Assembly (NCBI RefSeq): GCF_036325985.1 | Contig: NZ_JAUHLI010000001.1 | Coordinates: 1-64,000 of the forward strand | Direction of reading: 5' to 3' | DNA: 64,000 nt | Origin: Alkalimonas cellulosilytica | GTDB taxonomy: Bacteria; Pseudomonadota; Gammaproteobacteria; Enterobacterales; Alteromonadaceae | Shown: in pieces, positions 34,171-41,569 of the stretch | Numbering within the stretch: position 1 is the first letter of the stretch | Layout of the letters: every line of letters begins with the position of its first letter | The notes under the pieces: generated by a model | What the model saw: only the letters and a program-made list of their open reading frames with translations | The model's database searches: none | Told to the model about the DNA's origin: nothing | Program-made: the position numbers and the translations under genes

Positions 34171-34186
34171 GTGTATGTATATACAG
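34171..34186 (-). promoter_or_regulatory. LexA box upstream of dinB
   Basis: On the minus strand CTGTATATACATACAC fits the LexA consensus CTG-N10-CAG with one mismatch at the last base and a typical AT-rich centre, preceded by TA. It lies about 10 bases from the chosen start, so LexA would block transcription. Confidence 0.75.
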
Positions 34187-34409
34187 TATTTTAGGTGCTG
34201 ATGGTTAAAATGCAAGCGCTCAACCTGAGAATTCGCCGTGCTGTGCGGATTTTTGCACAGCCGCAGTAAGCCTGGATGTTTAGATGGCTAAAATCTGGGT
34301 GCATCCTGATGGTTTTGCGGGTAGAATAGGCGGCATTTCAGGCTAGGCCTTCACTCTGGGCCAGGTCTTACTTTGAAATGTGCGTAACAGCTACGCCGCG
34401 GGAGAACCT

Positions 34410-35663
34410 ATGTTGAAGCGTGACATGAATATTGCCGATTATGATCCAGCCTTGTGGCAGGCCATTGCCGATGAAACTCAACGTCAGGAAGATCATATTG
34501 AACTGATCGCCTCTGAGAACTATGCCAGCCCACGGGTGCTGCAAGCACAAGGCACGCAACTGACCAATAAGTATGCCGAAGGCTACCCGCACAAGCGTTA
34601 CTATGGTGGCTGTGAGCATGTTGATATTGTGGAAGATCTGGCCATTGCCCGTGCTAAAGAATTATTTGGTGCGGATTACGCCAATGTGCAGCCACATTCA
34701 GGTTCTCAGGCCAATTCAGCCGTATTCCTGGCTTTGCTGGAGGCTGGTGATACTATTTTGGGGATGAGCCTGGCCCATGGTGGTCACTTAACCCACGGCG
34801 CTACCGTGAGTGCTTCCGGCAAGCTCTACAAATCAGTGCAGTATGGCCTGCATCCCGAAACCGGTGTGATTGACTACGATCAGGCTGAGCAACTGGCGCT
34901 GGAACACAAACCCAAGCTGATTATTGCTGGTTTTTCTGCTTACTCAGGCATCGTGGATTGGCAGCGTTTTCGTGCCATTGCCGATAAAGTGGGTGCTTAC
35001 CTGCTGGTGGATATGGCGCATGTGGCTGGCCTGGTGGCAGCAGGGTTGTATCCGAACCCGGTGCCTTTTGCCGATGTAGTTACTACCACGACCCACAAAA
35101 CTCTGGCGGGTCCCCGTGGCGGTCTGATCCTGGCTCGCAGCAACGAAGCCATTGAAAAGAAACTGAACTCAGCGGTGTTCCCTGGCAGCCAGGGCGGTCC
35201 ACTGATGCATGTGATTGCAGCCAAGGCTGTTGCCTTTAAAGAAGCACTGGAACCTGAGTTCAAAGTGTATCAGCAGCAGGTGGTAGTCAATGCCAAAGCG
35301 ATGTGCGATCAGATGATCAAACGCGGTTACACCATTGTGTCTGGCGGCACAGAGAACCATCTGTTCCTGGTGGATTTGATCAACAAGGACATCACCGGTA
35401 AAGATGCGGATGCTGCCCTCGGCCGTGCTCATATTACGGTGAATAAAAACTCCGTGCCAAATGATCCTCGTTCACCTTTTGTGACCAGTGGTCTGCGCAT
35501 TGGCACTCCAGCAATTACCCGCCGTGGCTTTAAAGAGGCCGAAGCGCGCCTGGTGGCTGATTTTATTTGCGATATACTGGATAACATGGGCGATGAGTCC
35601 GTGGTAGACCGGGTACGGGCTCAGGTTTCAGAGCTTTGTGGCCGTTTGCCTGTTTATGCCTAA
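34410..35663 (+). CDS. glyA: Serine hydroxymethyltransferase
   Basis: PLP enzyme interconverting serine and glycine with tetrahydrofolate, the main C1 source. The start at 34410 has GGAG nine bases upstream and gives MLKRDMNIADYDPALWQ, the family N-terminus. At 417 residues it has normal length. The PLP lysine lies in VVTTTTHKTLAGPRGG. It is a single gene closed by a terminator before nrdR. Confidence 0.97.
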   Translation: MLKRDMNIADYDPALWQAIADETQRQEDHIELIASENYASPRVLQAQGTQLTNKYAEGYPHKRYYGGCEHVDIVEDLAIARAKELFGADYANVQPHSGSQANSAVFLALLEAGDTILGMSLAHGGHLTHGATVSASGKLYKSVQYGLHPETGVIDYDQAEQLALEHKPKLIIAGFSAYSGIVDWQRFRAIADKVGAYLLVDMAHVAGLVAAGLYPNPVPFADVVTTTTHKTLAGPRGGLILARSNEAIEKKLNSAVFPGSQGGPLMHVIAAKAVAFKEALEPEFKVYQQQVVVNAKAMCDQMIKRGYTIVSGGTENHLFLVDLINKDITGKDADAALGRAHITVNKNSVPNDPRSPFVTSGLRIGTPAITRRGFKEAEARLVADFICDILDNMGDESVVDRVRAQVSELCGRLPVYA

Positions 35664-35680
35664 AGCTTGATTTTCATGCT

Positions 35681-35708
35681 AAAATGGCCGCTATTGCGGC
35701 CATTTTTC
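35681..35708 (+). terminator. Terminator after glyA
   Basis: The stem AAATGGCCGC / GCGGCCATTT with loop TATT is followed by T residues. Confidence 0.85.
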
Positions 35709-35739
35709 TATCAGCAGCGTCTTCAGAGGAACTCAAAGC

Positions 35740-36195
35740 ATGTTTTGCCCTTTTTGCGGTAAAGATGATACCAAAGTCATAGACTCCCGTTTGGTAGCCG
35801 ATGGCCATCAGGTGCGGCGCCGGCGGGAGTGCGGTGCCTGTCACGAGCGTTTCACGACGTTTGAGACTGCTGAGTTGGTGATGCCACGTATTGTAAAACG
35901 GGATGGTTCACGTGAGCCTTTCAATGAAGACAAGTTGCGCAGTGGTTTACTGCGCTCGCTGGAAAAACGCCCGGTGGCAACCGAGCAAACCGAGCAGTTG
36001 ATCAACAAGGTAAAATCACAACTGCGGGCGACCGGTGAACGGGAAGTCAGCAGTCAGTTGCTCGGCAATCTGATTATGGACGAGCTGGTTAAACTGGATA
36101 AAGTCGCGTATGTCCGTTTCGCCTCGGTGTACCGCTCTTTTAAAGATATCCGTGAATTTGGTGAAGCCATCGCTAAACTTGGGGATGAGCAGTGA
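35740..36195 (+). CDS. nrdR: Transcriptional repressor NrdR
   Basis: A 151-residue repressor of ribonucleotide reductase genes. It has an N-terminal zinc ribbon (CPFCG at 3-7 and CGACHERF around 31-38) and an ATP-cone domain (about 46-136, VKRDGSREPFNEDKLRSGL). It senses ATP/dATP. It heads the riboflavin cluster, as in most gammaproteobacteria, and overlaps ribD. Confidence 0.97.
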   Translation: MFCPFCGKDDTKVIDSRLVADGHQVRRRRECGACHERFTTFETAELVMPRIVKRDGSREPFNEDKLRSGLLRSLEKRPVATEQTEQLINKVKSQLRATGEREVSSQLLGNLIMDELVKLDKVAYVRFASVYRSFKDIREFGEAIAKLGDEQ

Positions 36196-37313
36196 GCTTT
36201 AGCGCCGACGATCATCGCTTTATGGCCCGGGCCATTGAGCTGGCCCGAAAAGGGCGTTTTACGACCTCTCCGAATCCGAATGTAGGTGCTGTGCTGGTGA
36301 AAAGTGGCCAGGTTGTTGGTGAAGGTTATCATCACCAGGCCGGTGGGCCACACGCTGAAGTAGTGGCCCTGCAGCAGGCTGCTGAACAGGCACGTGGTGC
36401 CGATTGTTATGTCACGCTGGAGCCTTGCAGTCATTATGGCCGCACGCCGCCCTGTGCTGAGGCGTTAATCCAGGCTGGTGTGCGCCGGGTGGTGATGGCG
36501 ATGCAGGATCCGAACCCGCAGGTAGCTGGTCGCGGCGCAGCGTTGTTGCAGGCTGCGGGTATAAAGGTGCAAAGCGGGCTGATGGCCGCAAGTGCCAGAG
36601 CGCTGAATCCGGGGTTTTTAACCCGAATGGAGCAGCAGCGCCCTTTTGTACGGTTGAAACTGGCGGCCAGCCTGGATGGGAAAACGGCGCTGAACAATGG
36701 TGCCAGCCAATGGATCACCTCGAAAGAGGCCCGTGCCGATGTGCAATTGCAGCGCGCGCAAAGCTGTGCTGTGCTCTCGACCGCGGAAACCGTGCTGCGC
36801 GATGACGCCCGTTTGAGCCTGCGGCCAGAGCAAGCCTTGTCGCCTATTAACCCCTTGCAGAATGGGAGCTATCGTCAGCCGACTCGGCTGGTGCTGGATA
36901 GGCGTCAGCGCCTGACCGGCAACGAAGCCTTGTTCGCCCAGCCGGGTAAGCTGGTACTGGTGTACCCCGAGGGGTGCACACAGCAGGCTCCGGCTGGAGC
37001 AGAGCTCTTACACGCCCCATGTACGCAAGAGCAGTTTGATTTGCCTGCGCTGATGCAGTTGCTGGCACAACAGCACATCAATACCCTGTGGGTAGAAGCC
37101 GGGGCCCGGTTGGCTGGCTCTTTGCTGCAGGCAAGCCTGGTGGATGAGTTTTGGTTGTACCAGGCACCAAAAATTTTAGGGCACCAGGCGCGCGGCCTGG
37201 TGCATTTGACCGAATTGACGAATGTAAATGATGCCATTGCACTGAGCTGGCAGGATATCCGTCAGCTTGGGCCCGATCTTCGTTTCATTGCAACGCTGCA
37301 CGGCAGAGGATAG
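36192..37313 (+). CDS. ribD: Bifunctional riboflavin deaminase/reductase RibD
   Basis: 373 residues. An N-terminal deaminase domain (about 1-145) has zinc and catalytic motif HAEV and PCSHYGRTPPC. A C-terminal reductase domain (about 150-365) has the RLKLAASLDGKTAL and SQWITSKEAR motifs. It performs the second and third steps from the GTP-derived pyrimidine in riboflavin synthesis. The start is GTG, overlapping the nrdR stop (GTGA). Confidence 0.95.
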   Translation: MSFSADDHRFMARAIELARKGRFTTSPNPNVGAVLVKSGQVVGEGYHHQAGGPHAEVVALQQAAEQARGADCYVTLEPCSHYGRTPPCAEALIQAGVRRVVMAMQDPNPQVAGRGAALLQAAGIKVQSGLMAASARALNPGFLTRMEQQRPFVRLKLAASLDGKTALNNGASQWITSKEARADVQLQRAQSCAVLSTAETVLRDDARLSLRPEQALSPINPLQNGSYRQPTRLVLDRRQRLTGNEALFAQPGKLVLVYPEGCTQQAPAGAELLHAPCTQEQFDLPALMQLLAQQHINTLWVEAGARLAGSLLQASLVDEFWLYQAPKILGHQARGLVHLTELTNVNDAIALSWQDIRQLGPDLRFIATLHGRG

Positions 37314-37314
37314 C

Positions 37315-37962
37315 ATGTTTACCGGAATTATAGAGGCGGTAGGCCGTATTCGCTCCAGCCAGAAATCAGGGCAGGGCATGCGGCTGTGGATTGAAAGCGA
37401 GCAGCTGGATTTTTCCGATGTGAAACTGGGTGATAGTATCGCCAGCAATGGTGTCTGCCTGACGGTTACGGCCAAAAGCAGCGATGCGTTTCAGGCGGAC
37501 TTGTCGGCGGAAACCCTGCGCCGTACTTTATTTGGCAGCTACCAAAGTGGCCAGCGGATCAACCTGGAAAAAGCGTTGTTACCAAGCAGTCGGCTTGGTG
37601 GTCATCTGGTCAGCGGTCATGTCGATGGGATCGGGCGTATCCGCGCCATCGAAAAGAAAACCGACAGCTGGGAGCTCTGGTTGGCTATGCCGCAGGAGCT
37701 TAGCCGATACATCGCTGAAAAAGGCTCTATTACGCTGGATGGCATCAGCCTGACGGTGAATGAGCTCAGTGCCGATGCTTTCCGCCTGACCATAGTACCC
37801 CACACGGCACTGGTCACCACCTTGCAGCAGGCCAAAGTGGGCATGACACTGCATTTGGAAGTGGACTTGATTGCCCGTTATCTGGAGCGCTTGCTGCAAC
37901 CTGATGCAGCAGCGGCACCTGGTGTGAGTACCCATTTACTCCGAGCCCGTGGTTTTATCTGA
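37315..37962 (+). CDS. ribE: Riboflavin synthase alpha chain
   Basis: Dismutates two 6,7-dimethyl-8-ribityllumazine molecules to riboflavin. The start at 37315, one base after the ribD stop, gives MFTGIIEAVGRI, the invariant family start. It has 215 residues in two internal repeats (SIASNGVCLTVT and SITLDGISLTVN). An earlier in-frame start inside ribD was rejected. Confidence 0.95.
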   Translation: MFTGIIEAVGRIRSSQKSGQGMRLWIESEQLDFSDVKLGDSIASNGVCLTVTAKSSDAFQADLSAETLRRTLFGSYQSGQRINLEKALLPSSRLGGHLVSGHVDGIGRIRAIEKKTDSWELWLAMPQELSRYIAEKGSITLDGISLTVNELSADAFRLTIVPHTALVTTLQQAKVGMTLHLEVDLIARYLERLLQPDAAAAPGVSTHLLRARGFI

Positions 37963-38008
37963 GCTGGCCGGCTTTTTACCTGAAAAGATTCAGTCATAGA
38001 AGGTTTGT

Positions 38009-39118
38009 ATGCAACTAAACAGTACTGCAGAAATTATTGAAGACATTCGTCAGGGTCGCATGGTGATTTTGATGGATGATGAGGATCGGGAAAACGAAGG
38101 CGATTTGGTGATGGCTGCCGAATACGTCACGCCGGAAGCCATCAATTTTATGGCAACCTATGGTCGGGGTCTGATTTGTCTGACATTAACCGAAGACCGT
38201 TGTAAGCAACTGAATTTGCCGCTGATGGTCGACAGCAATAAATCGCAGTTCAGTACTGCTTTTACTGTGTCTATCGAAGCAGCCGAAGGGGTGACTACCG
38301 GTATCTCGGCGGCCGATAGAGCTCGCACTGTGAAAGCAGCAGTGGCGCGCGATGCCCGTGCCAGCGACATCGTGCAACCAGGCCATATTTTCCCGCTAAA
38401 AGCGCAAAATGGTGGGGTGTTAAATCGTGCAGGTCACACCGAAGCTGGCTGTGATTTAAGCCGGTTGGCCGGGCTGGAGCCTGCGGCGGTGATTGTGGAA
38501 ATTCTAAACGACGATGGCACCATGGCGCGTCGGCCGGATCTGGAAAAATTTGCTGCTAAGCACAGCATCAAAATTGGCACCATTGCTGACCTGATTGAGT
38601 ACCGTAACTTGAACGAAACCACCATCGAGCAGGTGGCACGTTGTCAGCTCAGCACTGATGTGGGTGATTTCGAACTGGTTACCTTTCGTGACACCATTGA
38701 TAACCAAATCCACTTTGCTCTGGTCAAAGGGGACATCAAGGCCGATGAACCCTGCCTGGTGCGGGTACACTTGCACAATACATTCAGCGACTTATTGCTG
38801 GCTGACCGGGCCGCGAACCGGAGTATTCCTTTGCATAAGGCCATGCAGCGCATCGCTAATGACGGCGGTGTACTGGTACTACTTGGCAAGCATGAAAGCC
38901 CTGAGGCTCTGGTGCGTATGGTGCAAGCCTTTGAAGCGGAAGATAAAGGAGAACAGCCTAAGTCAGCCCCCTGGCAAGGGACTTCACGTACCGTTGGGGT
39001 GGGCTCGCAAATTTTGGCCAGTCTGGGCGTTGGTAAGATGCGCCTGCTCAGCAAGCCGAAAAAATACCATGCCTTATCCGGTTTTGGACTGGAAGTAGTG
39101 GATTATGTCAGCGAGTAA
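38009..39118 (+). CDS. ribB: RibBA-like protein, DHBP synthase with degenerate second domain
   Basis: 369 residues. The N-terminal domain (about 1-200) is a full 3,4-dihydroxy-2-butanone-4-phosphate synthase with DDEDRENEGDLV and HTEAGCDL metal and substrate motifs. The C-terminal domain has the GTP cyclohydrolase II fold but lacks its three zinc cysteines (no HSECxTGD or RCDCG); the region reads VRVHLHNTFSDLLLADRA. It should therefore make DHBP only, as for RibBX proteins of Shewanella and relatives, and an active ribA is expected elsewhere. The 46-base upstream gap is too small for an FMN riboswitch. Confidence 0.9.
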   Translation: MQLNSTAEIIEDIRQGRMVILMDDEDRENEGDLVMAAEYVTPEAINFMATYGRGLICLTLTEDRCKQLNLPLMVDSNKSQFSTAFTVSIEAAEGVTTGISAADRARTVKAAVARDARASDIVQPGHIFPLKAQNGGVLNRAGHTEAGCDLSRLAGLEPAAVIVEILNDDGTMARRPDLEKFAAKHSIKIGTIADLIEYRNLNETTIEQVARCQLSTDVGDFELVTFRDTIDNQIHFALVKGDIKADEPCLVRVHLHNTFSDLLLADRAANRSIPLHKAMQRIANDGGVLVLLGKHESPEALVRMVQAFEAEDKGEQPKSAPWQGTSRTVGVGSQILASLGVGKMRLLSKPKKYHALSGFGLEVVDYVSE

Positions 39119-39126
39119 ACGGCTGC

Positions 39127-39132
39127 TATAAT
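39127..39132 (+). promoter_or_regulatory. -10 element before ribH
   Basis: A perfect TATAAT lies 75 bases before ribH in the 83-base gap after ribBA, suggesting a separate promoter for ribH-nusB. No good -35 was seen. Confidence 0.35.
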
Positions 39133-39201
39133 CCTTCGGCCTGGCCGCAGTTGTGGTATCATACGCGGCAATTTTGAATTTGAACCAAGTGGAGCTGCAA
39201 G

Positions 39202-39666
39202 ATGCAGGTAATTGAAGCAGGCATGACTGCCCCGAATAAAAAGTTTGCCCTGGTGGTAGCGCGCTTTAACAGCTTTATTGTTGAAAGCTTGCTGCAAGGT
39301 GCCATTGATACCTTAAAGCGGGTTGGCCAGGTCCGTGACGAAGACATCACCGTCATTCGGGTGCCTGGTGCCTTTGAGCTGCCGTTAGCGGTGCAACGGG
39401 TGGCTGCCAGCAAAAAGTACGATGCGATCATTGCACTGGGTGCTGTTATTCGTGGTGGCACACCGCATTTTGAATATGTCTCGTCCGAGTGCACTAAAGG
39501 CATTGGCCAGGTGGCGATGCAACAGGATCTGCCGGTCGCTTTCGGTGTATTGACAGTAGACTCCATCGAGCAAGCCATCGAGCGTGCAGGCACCAAAGCC
39601 GGCAATAAAGGCGGCGAAGCAGCGATGTCGGCACTTGAGATGGTTAACCTGCTTGAGCAGTTGTGA
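39202..39666 (+). CDS. ribH: 6,7-dimethyl-8-ribityllumazine synthase
   Basis: A 154-residue lumazine synthase that condenses DHBP with the ribityl-aminopyrimidine. Family motifs are VVARFNSFIVESLL, VPGAFELPLAVQR, ALGAVIRGGTPHFEYV and the C-terminal NKGGEAAMSALEM. It lies 10 bases before nusB, the usual pair. Confidence 0.97.
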   Translation: MQVIEAGMTAPNKKFALVVARFNSFIVESLLQGAIDTLKRVGQVRDEDITVIRVPGAFELPLAVQRVAASKKYDAIIALGAVIRGGTPHFEYVSSECTKGIGQVAMQQDLPVAFGVLTVDSIEQAIERAGTKAGNKGGEAAMSALEMVNLLEQL

Positions 39667-39676
39667 GGATATCTGA

Positions 39677-40090
39677 ATGAAACCCAATGCGCGTCGTAAG
39701 TCACGCTCATTAGCCGTGCAGGGCATTTACAGCTGGCAGCTTAGTCAGAATAAGATCCAGGACATTGAGCAGCAACTGCTGTTGGAAAATAACGTCAAGC
39801 AACTGGATGTTGCCTATTTTCAGGATTTGCTGCGCGGTGTGGTCAGTTACCACCAAACGTTGGATGAACTGCTCAAACCTTATCTGGACCGGCCTTTTGA
39901 TGAAATTGATCAGGTCGAAAAGGCTATTTTGCGTGTCTCAGGCTATGAGATGAAGTACCGCCTGGATGTGCCTTACAAAGTGGTCATCAACGAAGCCATT
40001 GAGCTGGCTAAATCCTTTGCTGCCGATGACAGCCATAAATTTGTCAATGGTATTCTGGATAAAGCCGTCCGCACGCTGCGACCAAACTAA
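39677..40090 (+). CDS. nusB: Transcription antitermination factor NusB
   Basis: A 137-residue all-helical RNA-binding protein of rRNA antitermination complexes with NusE. Motifs are RRKSRSLAVQGIYSWQLS and EIDQVEKAILRVSGYEM, ending in FVNGILDKAVRTLRP. A GAGGA site precedes it. It is followed by a terminator-like hairpin before thiL. Confidence 0.96.
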   Translation: MKPNARRKSRSLAVQGIYSWQLSQNKIQDIEQQLLLENNVKQLDVAYFQDLLRGVVSYHQTLDELLKPYLDRPFDEIDQVEKAILRVSGYEMKYRLDVPYKVVINEAIELAKSFAADDSHKFVNGILDKAVRTLRPN

Positions 40091-40095
40091 AGGAC

Positions 40096-40119
40096 AGCCG
40101 GCATTTAAGCCGGCTTTTT
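40096..40119 (+). terminator. Terminator-like hairpin between nusB and thiL
   Basis: The stem AGCCGGC / GCCGGCT is followed by a T run, ending five bases before the thiL ATG. It removes any Shine-Dalgarno site for thiL and may attenuate thiL-pgpA. Confidence 0.75.
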
Positions 40120-40123
40120 CGCT

Positions 40124-41089
40124 ATGGGTGAATTCGAAGTTATTCAGCGCTACTTTGCCAACTCAGGCCGAGCTCGTAAAGATACCCTGATTGGGGTGGG
40201 CGATGACGGGGCTGTTCTGCAGCTGCGCGAAGGCTATGATCTGGTGGTAACCACCGACACCATGGTTGCAGGCACTCACTTTTTTCCCGATGTCGACCCC
40301 CGCGCCTTGGGACACAAGTTGGTGGCGGTCAACATCAGTGATTTGGCAGCAATGGGGGCCGAGCCTGCCTGGTTGTCGCTGGCGATGACGTTGCCTAAAG
40401 TAGACGACCCCTGGTTGGCTGCTTTCGCCGATGCCCTGAGTGAAACGGCGGATTACTACGATTGCCAACTGGTTGGTGGCGATACCACCCGGGGGCCGAT
40501 GACCTTTACCGTAATGGCGAAAGGTCAGGTACCGCACGGCAAAATGCTGACCCGCCGGGGAGCTAAGGTCGGTGACTTTATTTATGTCACCGGAACTTTG
40601 GGTGATGCGGGCCTTGGCCTGCGGCTCTGTCAGGGCCAGGTCGAAGTCAGTAAAAAGCATAGTGCCCATATTTTGCAACGCTTCCATTACCCAACAGCAC
40701 GTCTGGCGATTGGCCAGGCGCTGCGCACTGTAGCCAGCAGTGCGATGGACTTATCCGATGGCCTGTATTCCGATATTCAGCACCTGATGCACCGCTCCTC
40801 CGTTGGTGCCAGTCTGGATGTGGAACGCTTGCCTTTGTCGCAAGCGTTAAAAGATAGCTGTGATCGCAGTACTGCCCTAGCGCTCGCCTTGTCGGGCGGA
40901 GAAGATTACGAGTTGTTGTTCACGGTACCTGAAAGCAAAAAAAGCATGTTGGATGTGTTGCTTTCCCCTTATGGTGTTCCTGTCACCTGCATCGGGCGCA
41001 TTACCGGAGCCGCCGGTAAATTGGAACTGCGCGCTGGCAATGAACTCTTTGCTTACGAGCATCGTGGTTTTGAGCATTTTGAAAAATGA
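40124..41089 (+). CDS. thiL: Thiamine-monophosphate kinase
   Basis: Phosphorylates thiamine monophosphate to thiamine pyrophosphate. 321 residues with family motifs GVGDDGAVL, TTDTMVAGTHFF, VNISDLAAMGAEP and GGDTTRGP. No Shine-Dalgarno site is visible because the terminator hairpin lies right before the ATG. It overlaps pgpA by ATGA. Confidence 0.95.
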   Translation: MGEFEVIQRYFANSGRARKDTLIGVGDDGAVLQLREGYDLVVTTDTMVAGTHFFPDVDPRALGHKLVAVNISDLAAMGAEPAWLSLAMTLPKVDDPWLAAFADALSETADYYDCQLVGGDTTRGPMTFTVMAKGQVPHGKMLTRRGAKVGDFIYVTGTLGDAGLGLRLCQGQVEVSKKHSAHILQRFHYPTARLAIGQALRTVASSAMDLSDGLYSDIQHLMHRSSVGASLDVERLPLSQALKDSCDRSTALALALSGGEDYELLFTVPESKKSMLDVLLSPYGVPVTCIGRITGAAGKLELRAGNELFAYEHRGFEHFEK

Positions 41090-41556
41090 AAGCCGCCTTT
41101 AACCTGAAAAAATGGCAGCACCTGCTGGCACTTGGCTTTGGCTCTGGTCTGGCACCAAAAGCACCTGGCACTTTTGGCACCCTGGCAGCTGTACCCTTGG
41201 TGGCTGCTTTGATGCTGGCCCCACTGTGGTTGTATCTGTTGATTGTGATGTTAGCCTGGGTGTTGGGCATTTATGTCTGTGAGGTGGCTGCCCGCGATGT
41301 GGGCGTGCACGATCATGGCGCCATTGTTTGGGATGAAGTGGTCGGCTTCGCCGTGACCATGGTGCTGGTGCCGCTTAGTGCCTGGAGTTTGCTGCTGGGT
41401 TTTGTATTATTCCGCTTCTTTGATATTGTAAAACCCTGGCCCATTCGCTGGCTGGATCAAAAAGTTGCAGGAGGGCATGGCATTATGCTGGATGATATTG
41501 TCGCCGGCTTTATGGCCTGCCTGGCGCTTCATGCTGTGTTATGGTGCTTTGGTTAA
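41086..41556 (+). CDS. pgpA: Phosphatidylglycerophosphatase A
   Basis: A 156-residue inner-membrane phosphatase making phosphatidylglycerol. It has the typical GFGSGLAPKAPGTFGTL motif (about 17-33), DEVVGF (metal-binding Asp/Glu), FRFFDIVKPWPI and several hydrophobic helices. It follows thiL with a 4-base overlap, the normal gammaproteobacterial order. Confidence 0.95.
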   Translation: MKAAFNLKKWQHLLALGFGSGLAPKAPGTFGTLAAVPLVAALMLAPLWLYLLIVMLAWVLGIYVCEVAARDVGVHDHGAIVWDEVVGFAVTMVLVPLSAWSLLLGFVLFRFFDIVKPWPIRWLDQKVAGGHGIMLDDIVAGFMACLALHAVLWCFG

Positions 41557-41569
41557 CGGGAGTTCAGGG

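Noticed and set aside
34241..34260. Inverted repeat CTGTGC / GCACAG upstream of glyA
   Set aside because: The stem is short, no T run follows, and it does not match a PurR or MetJ/MetR site well enough to call.
37963..38008. Possible FMN riboswitch before ribBA
   Set aside because: The gap is only 46 bases and lacks the conserved RFN elements.
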